Shown here: piece after piece, positions 30,744 to 39,636 of the stretch
How positions within the stretch are numbered: the stretch's first letter is position 1
Layout: each line of letters opens with the position of its first letter
Assembly: GCF_000210295.1 (NCBI RefSeq)
Contig: NC_026744.1
Location: 682,001-746,000 of the forward strand
From: Trypanosoma brucei gambiense DAL972
Taxonomy: Eukaryota; Euglenozoa; Kinetoplastea; Trypanosomatida; Trypanosomatidae
Direction: 5' to 3'
Length of the DNA: 64,000 nucleotides
Notes under the pieces: generated by a model
What the model saw: only the letters and a program-made list of their open reading frames with translations
Told to the model about the DNA's origin: nothing
Databases searched by the model: none
Program-made: the position numbers and the translations under genes

Positions 30744-32987
30744 TCACAAACTTACCTTCCCTACAGAAGGGGGCGCCATCCACCGCGTATAGTCGTCTGC
30801 ACGTGCATCAGTGGGGAAACCCGTATCATCCAAGGACCGGTTAGCGAAAAGCATGTAACGACCCAGGCGACGCGCCAGCTGCTTTTTGTCGTTCTGGGTG
30901 TCATTGAGTGTTTTTGTGACGTCCGTGACATCGTGTTTGTCCCTCAGAATAGTGGTCCATTCCTGCTCCACAAAGTTATCAAGCAGTGAGGCAGCCACAT
31001 TAACCTTTTGCCTATTAACACGTCGCACTGTTTCATTGTGGTACTCCAGTGCTGTATGATATAGTGCCCGAGCCAGGTAGTAAATACGTTTCTCCAATTC
31101 CTTGTGCTTTGCACTCCCTTCCTCTGAAGAATTACGATCCGGTAATCCAATATGTAATAAAAAAGAAATGTGTGGATCTTTCTTAATAATTGCTACAAAA
31201 TGTGGCAACGTTGGCAAGTACGGCGGCATCGTGCGGTCCCGCTCGGTCACTCGCTGTGTGTGACAGGCTTGAACATCCTCGAAACTATGACGATAGATAT
31301 CATTTGTTGCTGAATCATACAACTTTAGTGCCTCGACAGCTTTCCGCGTGAGACGGTCACGCTCCTCCGCCCGTACGGCGCGTGGGTTGAAGTAACTCCA
31401 ATCGGAGTAGCTGCTAAAGGCGGAGGGACTATCTTCAGCGTGGGTACTCCGTAGCAGTTTCTGGAAACTGACAATATCATCCCGATGGTGTTTTTGCTGC
31501 AACCTTCGTATATCTTGAGCTCGGGCGTCGATTGAGGTGGCCGTATTACGTGGAAGCGACGGAAGCAAATGACCTCGCTTTTCGGCCATGACATTGGCTA
31601 GACTCATACCATCGGCAAGCGTGCGCGACGAGTCAGTTGAATATGGCCTCGTCAAAAACCCATGCGCGCTCGGAAACTTTACAAATGGGTTCTCGGACAC
31701 TATCAAATTAAATTCACCAAAAAGAAGAACTTTGAGGAGTGGTAAGTTCTCCTCACAGCGCCATAACATATCAATAGGCGGGTAGGCGCCAGGTAGAACA
31801 GGAGGTCGCGCGGGCCTCCCCCTACTGCCTTCGGAGGTTTTCTCGCTGTTTTTATTGTTATCACTATTACCAATAACGCTACCTTCACCTCCAGGAGGTA
31901 ATGTGGGGTCAGAGACAGCAGCTGCAGCCGCTACACCGCGTTGTATATCGGCATTCCTTAATAGTTCAACCGCTTTCATTATCTCCGTATCGTCCTTCGG
32001 CGGTGGATTGGAAAACAACAAATCAGCTGCATTCGGCTCGCGATGACACCGAAGTACCACATGTGCTTCCACTGCGTTATCAATGTAGTACTTCTTCACC
32101 AGGTACACATAATAGTAATACGCCTCCAGAGTTGGGCACTTCGCTGCCAATGGGTGGCTGGAACGATCGTGCCCCTCTCCCCTAGAGCCTGCCATTTCCA
32201 TCGGTGTCGAAATGGTTGGGGCGAAAACGGTGTCTTCAACTGCGGTGAAGATGTAGTGAAAGGATGTTGGATATGACGGCTTTCGCTCCGAGAGTATGGC
32301 ACGGTATAGTAGAGCCTTCTCCCATATCATGTTGCTGTCGAGTGAACGCTCCAGCACCATTTCCTTAAATAGTTCCACCAGATGGAAGCGGCTACACCTA
32401 TCAATGTGGATGGCTGGGAAATGCGGTTGGCGCTCGAACAGGTCAAGCATACCCTGCGCCCTCGCCACTTCGTCCAGGATTGATTGGGCTCTGCGACGCT
32501 TCAGTTCACCGGCCAGACGTCTGAAAGAGTGCGCTGGACGAAGAAACATACCCGGTGGTGGCGCACCAGGGAGGTTATGATGGTCATTATCGACCGTATC
32601 ACCGCGGGTGTCTCCCCTTTTCCCCTCCCGCCTGTTAACTGCAGCCGACAGTTCGCTACTGACGATATTGCCGTTAAATTTTTTCTCTGATACGGCGCGG
32701 GCATCCATATACGTCCCCTTTGCCTTGTAACATCTGTGGAGCCAGTCTAGGTAGTCTGGTGTATATGCAACTCGCAACGGCCCGGGGTTGGTAATAAGTT
32801 TCTCAAACGCTTTCACATCTCGCGCACGCACTCCGCGCTCCATAGCATACGAGAAATTGTGAATAGGGTTAAACTGCCCACGGCTGGTTATGTTACGGCA
32901 CGTCCACACGTAAGCAGAGCCTAAACCAAGTGGCACATCGTCTGCACTGCGGTAGCGGCACGTTGAGGCAAAGGAACACCGCCGCAT
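30744..32987 (-). CDS. Conserved hypothetical protein, probably mitochondrial
   Basis: 747 residues from the ATG at 32987 (the preceding in-frame codon is GTG). The N-terminus (MRRCSFASTCRYRSADDVP) is rich in Arg/Ser with no acids in the first fifteen residues, like a mitochondrial presequence. No domain recognised. The protein is soluble and helical, with aromatic-rich patches (CPTLEAYYYYVYLVKKYYID near 310) and a Gly/Asn/Ser-rich low-complexity segment around 380-420. The C-terminal part is charged and helical. Large proteins of this type are common among kinetoplastid mitoribosome and RNA-editing accessory factors, but nothing in the sequence proves that here. Confidence 0.8.
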   Translation of the reverse strand: MRRCSFASTCRYRSADDVPLGLGSAYVWTCRNITSRGQFNPIHNFSYAMERGVRARDVKAFEKLITNPGPLRVAYTPDYLDWLHRCYKAKGTYMDARAVSEKKFNGNIVSSELSAAVNRREGKRGDTRGDTVDNDHHNLPGAPPPGMFLRPAHSFRRLAGELKRRRAQSILDEVARAQGMLDLFERQPHFPAIHIDRCSRFHLVELFKEMVLERSLDSNMIWEKALLYRAILSERKPSYPTSFHYIFTAVEDTVFAPTISTPMEMAGSRGEGHDRSSHPLAAKCPTLEAYYYYVYLVKKYYIDNAVEAHVVLRCHREPNAADLLFSNPPPKDDTEIMKAVELLRNADIQRGVAAAAAVSDPTLPPGGEGSVIGNSDNNKNSEKTSEGSRGRPARPPVLPGAYPPIDMLWRCEENLPLLKVLLFGEFNLIVSENPFVKFPSAHGFLTRPYSTDSSRTLADGMSLANVMAEKRGHLLPSLPRNTATSIDARAQDIRRLQQKHHRDDIVSFQKLLRSTHAEDSPSAFSSYSDWSYFNPRAVRAEERDRLTRKAVEALKLYDSATNDIYRHSFEDVQACHTQRVTERDRTMPPYLPTLPHFVAIIKKDPHISFLLHIGLPDRNSSEEGSAKHKELEKRIYYLARALYHTALEYHNETVRRVNRQKVNVAASLLDNFVEQEWTTILRDKHDVTDVTKTLNDTQNDKKQLARRLGRYMLFANRSLDDTGFPTDARADDYTRWMAPPSVGKVSL

Positions 32988-34261
32988 CACCTTGACGTTG
33001 CTGTTTTTCGACCCACTTTTCCCCGAAACGAAAGGTACAGAAACCTTTCACAGATTAAACCCCCTTTTTCCTATCCCACCACCGTATCCACGCTGCGGTC
33101 CACCACTTAGGATGACACCTGCCTAGTACTGGCCTCGCAGTTATTATCCAACTCTCGATGTTTAGCTGGTTATGTTTTTCTCAATTAACGGTAACAGATC
33201 CTAGAGTGGCACTTGGTAAGCTTGCCGACAGGTTTCCCTAAGTGAACAGTGCACCAGCTGCCGCGGCAGGAGCCACAATTTTTATTTTTTCAGGAGTTAT
33301 TGGCGCCCTCCCTAAACCCTTAAATGCGCAGATCTGTACTATATGGGACTCAACAGTGTGCCAGTATTGCTGTAACAAAGGTGCTGGTGCGAATTAACAC
33401 GCATAGACACACGCCCGCGCATTCCAACGTTACGGGTCGATACGGAGGAAGTAGAAGAAAGAAAAAAAACAAAAAAGGGGAAAATGGAAGGGCTTGTGAT
33501 CAGCTACACAACTCGTTGGGCAAACTATGCCTTCTGGGCATGCTCAAGAAAATACAGAGATCAACATTTGGGGAATGTTTCAAATGGGGTACGCAGCGCA
33601 CGGCACACGTACGGTTGTGGCGAGGGGCACACCTTCAACGGTGAGGAGGAAAGGGGGTGATAGAGGACAGGTAGTGCTCCTCTTGAAAATGAAGCTATCG
33701 AGAGGTTAGTGTTGGATGCATCACTGGTTTTAACCCCCGTACGGTTACCCAAACGCCGAGACCGCAATCTGTACATAAAATGTTGGAGCGCGGAGAAGAG
33801 AGGTCACGAAATGCCTGCCGTATTCAACATAACAAACGAGTCACAACTGTAAAACAAACAAAAAGAAAGCACACAAAAAGCACCACTGAACCATTCAACT
33901 CCCTCCGGTGCTACACCCATCAATGTTGTTCCCGTCTCTTCTAGGCGATTGTTTTACACCAAAAAGGAATCCGTAGAGTTCGGCGAGTACTGACCCAGAC
34001 GAATAATACGTCTCACTTCCCTTCTATATATATATATATATATATACTTTTTGTAAATTGGGAATACTCTTCACCCTCTATTCAATTACCGCAACCCTCT
34101 CTTATCTAATTTCCTTCTATTCTTCTCTTTCCACTTGCATCCACAACTTTCACAATCCCAATACACCACCTACGGCTGCAACATAAGGGACCTCCCCTCC
34201 CCTTGTGTCCGGATACATATAAACAAGCTCATAAACACATATACAATCACACCAGTAGATT
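32988..34261 (-). other. RSPH9 to 747-residue orphan interval
   Basis: RSPH9 3' UTR plus leader of the orphan. The middle part (about 33080-33860) is visibly more complex and less AT-rich than other intervals. A minus-strand frame without Met (about 33222-33390) and a plus-strand frame (33324-33644) are open, but neither resembles a known protein. A TA repeat lies at 34025-34046. Confidence 0.5.
34025..34046. repeat. (TA)n microsatellite
   Basis: Pure TA dinucleotide run in the RSPH9 3' UTR. Confidence 0.85.
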
Positions 34262-35155
34262 CTACAGTTCAAAGGCAATGTCGTGGTTTATATTCCCGTC
34301 CCCCATGTAGACCGTACCATGTTTGTTCGTTTCCGGTACGTGATAGAAGACAGACCCAATGAATTTTGCGCTCATCCCCAGGACGACATTGCGAACGGGG
34401 TCGTACCGCAATCTCCACACACCACCAGGTAGATCATCACTGATTGGAAAGAAGATGGCATCAATGTCCTGGTCTTCCCCTAACCGCTCTAGTCCAGACT
34501 TCTCGTGCGTTTGCGTTCCCTGATTCCGCGCGAGTAACTGAAGGTAGGGATCCTCCGACCGCAGGTGGTAGTAATTGCGCAACGAAAGTGCCTCCTCAAA
34601 AGTGCGCTTGAGCCCTGCAAAGGCAATGTTTCGTTTAATCTCTGATGGGAGTTCGGTATTTCGCTGTTCTCGGTAGTAAGCACCACGCGGGGCTACGCGG
34701 CAGTGGTAATCGTGTGCCTCAACAAATAGCACGAGCCGTAGTGACTCCTTGTAACTCGCCGTGCTTCCCGTTAACTCATCGACCACACGATATTCATATG
34801 ATGGATCACCCATGAAGGGGCCTCGCAGCTTGTACATGAGGGCTTGCTTATGCTTTGCTGTTTGTGTCATGTCCATACTCTTAGGGAATAGCGAGTCTGT
34901 GGTGCCGAGGTACACAAAGGAGTAGCCACCGTCCGTGGAGTAGTAAATGACGGGCTGTGCGACAAGGTCGTCATCAAACGCCTGAAGGATAATATAATCG
35001 CTTTTAAACCCGTAAACTTTCCCCCACAGAATCATGTTGCGCCGCTTGCACTTCACTGTGAGTAGTGGAAGTGATGTTGCGAGTGCAACCCGTTCACTAG
35101 TGGAAAAGACATGCCCTGTTGCGTGGGCAAATGCAAAAATATCAGCCAGTGACAT
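34262..35155 (-). CDS. RSPH9: Radial spoke head protein 9
   Basis: 297 residues from the first ATG. Matches RSPH9 over its length: LWGKVYGFKSDYII near the start, RGPFMGDPSYEYRVVDEL in the middle, then PRGAYYREQ, LKRTFEEALSLRNYYHLR, and the C-terminal FYHVPETNKHGTVYMGDG. RSPH9 is a radial spoke head component needed for planar flagellar beating with the central pair. The frame runs 52 codons further upstream through TTG and mimics a membrane anchor, but that stretch is the translated pyrimidine tract: a strong acceptor AG lies at 35164-35165, eight bases before this ATG. The trypanosome protein has modest insertions relative to animals. Confidence 0.92.
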   Translation of the reverse strand: MSLADIFAFAHATGHVFSTSERVALATSLPLLTVKCKRRNMILWGKVYGFKSDYIILQAFDDDLVAQPVIYYSTDGGYSFVYLGTTDSLFPKSMDMTQTAKHKQALMYKLRGPFMGDPSYEYRVVDELTGSTASYKESLRLVLFVEAHDYHCRVAPRGAYYREQRNTELPSEIKRNIAFAGLKRTFEEALSLRNYYHLRSEDPYLQLLARNQGTQTHEKSGLERLGEDQDIDAIFFPISDDLPGGVWRLRYDPVRNVVLGMSAKFIGSVFYHVPETNKHGTVYMGDGNINHDIAFEL

Positions 35156-35501
35156 AAGTAGCGCTACACAAGTTAAAAGGTAAAGGATTCCAAGGCACCA
35201 AAGATAGCAGATGGTGGAAGAGGAGAGATGAATAAGTGATATATTAACACGGTTCAAAGCAAGTGAAGGCAGGAGAGAGACAGCACTCAAGCGGGTACAA
35301 CACGTCCACAAAAAGCAAGAAGTGCACCGTCATTAACACTCACAAAAAAATGTATCCACATGGATGGGATACATGGTCAGTAGCAATCGTACACATCGCG
35401 CACGAAAAAAGCGATTCCGTTGCGCAAGTTTCAACTGTTATACGTCTTGCATTGACTTTCCATTTGACAGCTGCCAATAGTGAAAAGTTGCCCGAGGGCA
35501 A
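35156..35501 (-). other. RAD51C to RSPH9 interval
   Basis: Short interval with the RSPH9 acceptor and the RAD51C 3' UTR. Nothing else seen. Confidence 0.6.
35164..35240 (-). promoter_or_regulatory. Predicted trans-splice acceptor of RSPH9
   Basis: Sense-strand C/T-rich tract ending in TTGTGTAG, with AG at 35164-35165. It decides the RSPH9 start, since an upstream start would be removed by splicing. Confidence 0.75.
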
Positions 35502-37025
35502 TCAAAGAGTGGGTCGGAAAACATCGCGCACACCTCTATAACTTATGGAAAAACAACACTGTCCCTGCGGCTGTGCGGGGCTTTTTATGAGCCGTGCCAC
35601 ACGGTGCTGAGCTGCATGAAGCCGCTTGCTACCACTTCCGCCATCAGAATCGTTGCAGCTGGTGGTACTATTCTGTCCTGACGGCATCACGAACACCATG
35701 TTGTCATGGCACTTCTCTCCTCGCTTTTCTATTTCATTGTGATGCAGCACATCGTGCTGATGAGTAAGAAGAAGACGTGTGGAGAGGGCGTACGCCCATG
35801 AATCGCCTAGAGCTGGCACAAGAGTCCGGAAACCGCCATCCAGACCACGAATATCCCCCATACGTGTTGCCATTTGATTACTCACTACAATACAGAGGTT
35901 CAACTCCCGTGCATGATCTTGCAGTAGCTGTCCACATCTGAATAGCAACCTTGCGCGCTGCCAGCCAAGTTGTCTAGACGTCGGAATGCCACTGTTCATG
36001 CCGGTTGAATCATCAACGCCGGCCACGCTCTTGCCCACCGCCCCGTGACTTTCAGTAACGCCACCACTGTTGGAATTGACGTTCAACTGCAATAAAGAGC
36101 GAAAGGGAAATGCGATAGAGTCGATGATCACCATTCGGATCCCTGGGTGGGAGGCAATGTACGCGGGAAGTCCGTTCAGCAGTGCCATAAGAGACACTAC
36201 ATCCAACACGCGAACGTACTGTGTTCGCTGAAGAATATAATCTACTGTGAAAGAGCTAACTATTGCACCAAGCGGGGGTGGGACCGCAGCCTCAACCCTT
36301 CCCCTCTTGCGAGATTCTACTGAGGACGTGGTGCACGTCTGCTCTGCTGTCACCTCATTCATCGCACCATTGAGGAAAGATGCCTGCCTCACGCCGTTTT
36401 CCTCGTTTGTCACCCCAACATTACCTGCTCCGAGTCCTTCTTTCTCACGTTGTAGTACGATTTCCCTCACATGCCCCACGGCAGCTGATGCAATCTCCCG
36501 AAACCGTTCAGGTAAAAAGCTCCCCTCCGTGTCAATAAACAAACACCCGCCCTGTAGCCCACCAAGTTCCTTCGGCAAAACGCAATTCACCGCCAGCTGC
36601 ATTGACAGTTGTGTTTTACCAACTCCCGGGGGTCCACAAATCTCCGTAAGGGTTCCCACTTGCAATCCACCACCCAAAAGAATATCAAGACTCCGGCAAA
36701 GTGTTGTTACATTTTCTATGCCTTTGGTTGCCTCAGCATCGAGCAATTCTCGTAACGTACGAATAGCAGGAGTCCTGCAAACAGCGGAAGGTAAAACGAC
36801 TCGAGCCGTCTCAATCGCCTCTGTGTGTGTGAGTTGTGAACAATTCTGCTGTAGGCGCTTCGCCGCAGCATTGAGGTGAGAGTCATCCAAAAACTTTCCT
36901 ACGTTGAATGTTGTTTCAACACCGCCTTGAGCACACCGACATAAATCTCTAAGCCACAGGAAACCGGCGTTCTGCAATTTTGCCTTTAGGGAAGGGGTAA
37001 GTGAGGAGCATTGCTCCACGGACAT
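35502..37025 (-). CDS. RAD51C: RAD51 paralogue, RAD51C type
   Basis: 507 residues from a true ATG. RecA/RAD51 family ATPase for homologous recombination. Walker A GPPGVGKT is at 131-138, Walker B MVIIDSIAF at 298-306, with FIDTEGSF at 163-170 and the L2-side VVSNQM at 381-386. The entry sequence (SLTPSLKAKLQNAGFLWLRDL) and LDILLGGGLQVGTLTEICG fit RAD51C. In T. brucei this would be the paralogue called RAD51-3, with roles in repair and antigen-gene switching reported. It is longer than human RAD51C because of insertions at about 195-258 (Ser/Thr/Asn-rich, with KRGR) and 315-350, plus a Ser/Asn-rich stretch near 450-470. Acceptor AG at 37050-37051, leader about 24 nt. Confidence 0.92.
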   Translation of the reverse strand: MSVEQCSSLTPSLKAKLQNAGFLWLRDLCRCAQGGVETTFNVGKFLDDSHLNAAAKRLQQNCSQLTHTEAIETARVVLPSAVCRTPAIRTLRELLDAEATKGIENVTTLCRSLDILLGGGLQVGTLTEICGPPGVGKTQLSMQLAVNCVLPKELGGLQGGCLFIDTEGSFLPERFREIASAAVGHVREIVLQREKEGLGAGNVGVTNEENGVRQASFLNGAMNEVTAEQTCTTSSVESRKRGRVEAAVPPPLGAIVSSFTVDYILQRTQYVRVLDVVSLMALLNGLPAYIASHPGIRMVIIDSIAFPFRSLLQLNVNSNSGGVTESHGAVGKSVAGVDDSTGMNSGIPTSRQLGWQRARLLFRCGQLLQDHARELNLCIVVSNQMATRMGDIRGLDGGFRTLVPALGDSWAYALSTRLLLTHQHDVLHHNEIEKRGEKCHDNMVFVMPSGQNSTTSCNDSDGGSGSKRLHAAQHRVARLIKSPAQPQGQCCFSISYRGVRDVFRPTL

Positions 37026-37379
37026 TTGTCACCCTCTATTGTTTGCTGGCTACAAAAATAACGCAGCATGAAAATGTGAGAAAAGAGAAGTGTGGTTGAA
37101 AACGAAGTTTGCCTTCCGGAGAGGCCAAAGGAAAGGTAGTTACCAATGAAATAAATAAGGCGTGCGAAGAACGCATTGCAATTTATGGTATTTCCTGAAA
37201 TTTGAACACGGAGGAATTTATTTCCCCTCCCTCCCGGGAACCCCGCCATACAGTTACTGCCTCCCGCTAGTCCCCTCTGCAGTTCTTTTTATGAGTATAC
37301 AACACAAATCCAAGCCGCCATCAGTGGATGCACCACCGCATTCGCACTTCCTTTTCCTCCTTTTCCTCTTCCCTCCATC
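37026..37379 (-). other. 409-residue orphan to RAD51C interval
   Basis: RAD51C acceptor (C/T tract 37058-37110, AG 37050-37051) and the short 3' UTR of the upstream gene. Nothing else seen. Confidence 0.6.
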
Positions 37380-38609
37380 TCAACAAAAAAAACTTTTTTG
37401 CAACTCCATAGGTAATGGCCACGACCTGTACTGTGACAAACAGTCACGTTGAAGCATCAAACAAACCGCGAAGAACTTACTGCCATGTGCGCTACACAGA
37501 GATGTAGAGGAGACGGTTGGGTGCACATGGGAGCAAGTTTCTGCCGCAGTGCCGTCACAACCAACGGGCGCCGCATCCATAGTAACTACGGGGCGCCACA
37601 CATTTTGAAGTTGCATTTCCACAAGTCTTCGGCGCACGACCATGTGGAGCATCACCTGAGTAAACAAAAAAACGAACGGTGGGAATGGAACAAGGACCTC
37701 GCTTCCCCCCTGAAATCCGTGTGCGATACGCTGATACAGGCGAGGACAATTGTCAGTTTCCACCCAATTGGCCATGCGCGATATCGTGTAAAAAAAATCT
37801 ATCCTGTACCCCCCCGTCTCATCCAACACGTCTGATGTATATCCCACCTCTTCTGCGCAGTGCAAAACCCTCTCCAAAATCATTACTGACTTGCTGGCGG
37901 AGGGTCCATCTTGTGTATAGAGATAATATAATAATGTACACGCTAACAACACATCACCGTCAGCCAAGGGCACGAAGGTATTGTGGTCATTACCACAAAT
38001 CAATGTGTGTACAACTGTGGAGCACAGAACAACATCCTCACTATTTTTACCCTTCTCCATGCCACTGTCAGGAATACTGTTACTCTGACGGACACTCCGC
38101 TGTTCACACTCTCGGCTATACGTTTCCAAGAGCTTATGCGATTCAGCAAAAGACATACCGCAGATAAGCAATTCCAAATCGTTAAGAATCACAGCTACGC
38201 ACAAGCACAGCATGCAAACGCGTGCACAAAGTTTATCCATTTGAGTACAGCCATTCGATGCCTCAGTTGTCTGAAGAGAGGGAGTGCTACCAGCCCAGGC
38301 ACAAAATTGTTCAAATGATTGCGTATCCACCCCTTCGCGGACTACACGTCCTGATTGCGCCGTCATCTCCTGCATAACTGCCCTTAATTGACTCGCCAGT
38401 TCCTCTAACTTACGGGCAGCCTTGCGCTTTGTCGTCTGCTGAAGAATTCCCTTCACATCAGTTTCAGTAACCAGTTGCTCCAATAATTCGTACCACTGTG
38501 TTGTGGCGTCTACTGTGGACTCTTCCAACTGCGCCAGCGAGCGTAATTTCACCGGTATACTGCGTGTGTACGGGCGGCGAATCCATTCCTCTTTTTTTTC
38601 ATCTGTCAT
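37380..38609 (-). CDS. Hypothetical protein, 409 residues
   Basis: Start set at the first ATG (38609, MTDEKKEEWIRRP); the frame continues 23 codons to a GTG. No domain recognised. Predicted mostly helical and soluble: a charged helix at about 30-85 (KRKAARKLEELASQLRAV), a hydrophobic Cys-rich segment at 125-150 (CMLCLCVAVILNDLELLICG) that could be a buried helix or a weak membrane segment, and repeated hydrophobic helices towards the C-terminus. It is Cys-rich for a cytosolic protein. Codon-like composition and the long uninterrupted frame support a real gene; function unknown. Confidence 0.75.
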   Translation of the reverse strand: MTDEKKEEWIRRPYTRSIPVKLRSLAQLEESTVDATTQWYELLEQLVTETDVKGILQQTTKRKAARKLEELASQLRAVMQEMTAQSGRVVREGVDTQSFEQFCAWAGSTPSLQTTEASNGCTQMDKLCARVCMLCLCVAVILNDLELLICGMSFAESHKLLETYSRECEQRSVRQSNSIPDSGMEKGKNSEDVVLCSTVVHTLICGNDHNTFVPLADGDVLLACTLLYYLYTQDGPSASKSVMILERVLHCAEEVGYTSDVLDETGGYRIDFFYTISRMANWVETDNCPRLYQRIAHGFQGGSEVLVPFPPFVFLFTQVMLHMVVRRRLVEMQLQNVWRPVVTMDAAPVGCDGTAAETCSHVHPTVSSTSLCSAHGSKFFAVCLMLQRDCLSQYRSWPLPMELQKSFFC

Positions 38610-38715
38610 CCCAAAGCAGGAGAGGCAAGTGATGGGAATACACGGGAAGTCGGAGCAGTAAATTATCCCCACCTGCACACCCCCTTTGGTTGTTGGTTGT
38701 GAACCTTATATTGAG

Positions 38716-38750
<35 letters not shown>

Positions 38751-39636
38751 AGGGAGGGGGGTATAAAAAAGAAGAGCAAAAAATAAATAGACGTGGTGAA
38801 CGCAAAGATACAGTGAGTGGAAGATAGAAAAGTGCAGAAAGAGTGCATCAACCATGGTCAGTTTATGCAACCACACAACTGCTTTTCTGCATTACCAACA
38901 AAGTTGAGTGCGCCTTTCATTCATACAGGAAGCAATGCACTTTCCGCGATACCGCCATCTATAAGGTCCTAGAGAGGTGGGAGGTGCAGAGAAGAAAGAA
39001 AAAGGCAGAGGAACATTATGGCACCATATTGGCATGCCGAGGAAAGAGAAAGCACGAAACATGGGCACCGGTGAAGGAAGAAGGCAGAAAAAAAAAAGAA
39101 AAAGCGAAGTCACCGTAGCGAGATGGTTTATGAAGGAGAGGTAAGGTGAGGTAAACATTTGGTGGTATGGCAATATCGCTATTAGAGGTCGCGTGAGCAT
39201 ACCTTTACCTTCAGATATACATTTCTAAATTACTATTTTCTTTTTTTTTTCTCCTGTCTCCATCATATCATTCTTGACTAATAATACAAACTGTTTCAAT
39301 ACATAACAAGCACCGCCCCTTTGCTTTTTGCATCAATTCCACTTCTCTCACCACAACTTATGCCGAGTGATTGCCGTCCCATCCAAAACTATATTTGCTG
39401 TACGCCGATGGTGAGGACTCAAACACACACATACACATACACACACACACACGCAAAGACAAATGGACGACGACAAAAAAGGCAGACGAAGACAACAAAA
39501 GTCAACACGGAGTGAACTGACTAATGTAACCAACGCGGCAAGGTAGTAGCTGAGTGCGATATCACATCGGTACAAAATGTCTCAAAAAGGAGGGGCAAGG
39601 GATCTTAAGGGTCAGAAGGCGTTGTGCTTCGATTTA
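38610..39636 (-). other. EF-hand gene to 409-residue orphan interval
   Basis: A TG/CA repeat at 38720-38749 lies upstream of the orphan's ATG and reads as a CA-rich tract in sense, probably part of its acceptor. A second CA repeat lies at 39421-39453. No gene seen. Confidence 0.55.
38720..38749. repeat. (TG)n microsatellite
   Basis: Pure dinucleotide run about 110 bp upstream of the 409-residue gene. Confidence 0.85.

Noticed and set aside
35156..35311. Membrane-anchored N-terminal extension of RSPH9
   Set aside because: It begins at TTG and translates the pyrimidine tract; the acceptor AG at 35164-35165 would remove it.
36247..36879. 210-codon plus-strand frame
   Set aside because: Antisense shadow of the RAD51C coding region.
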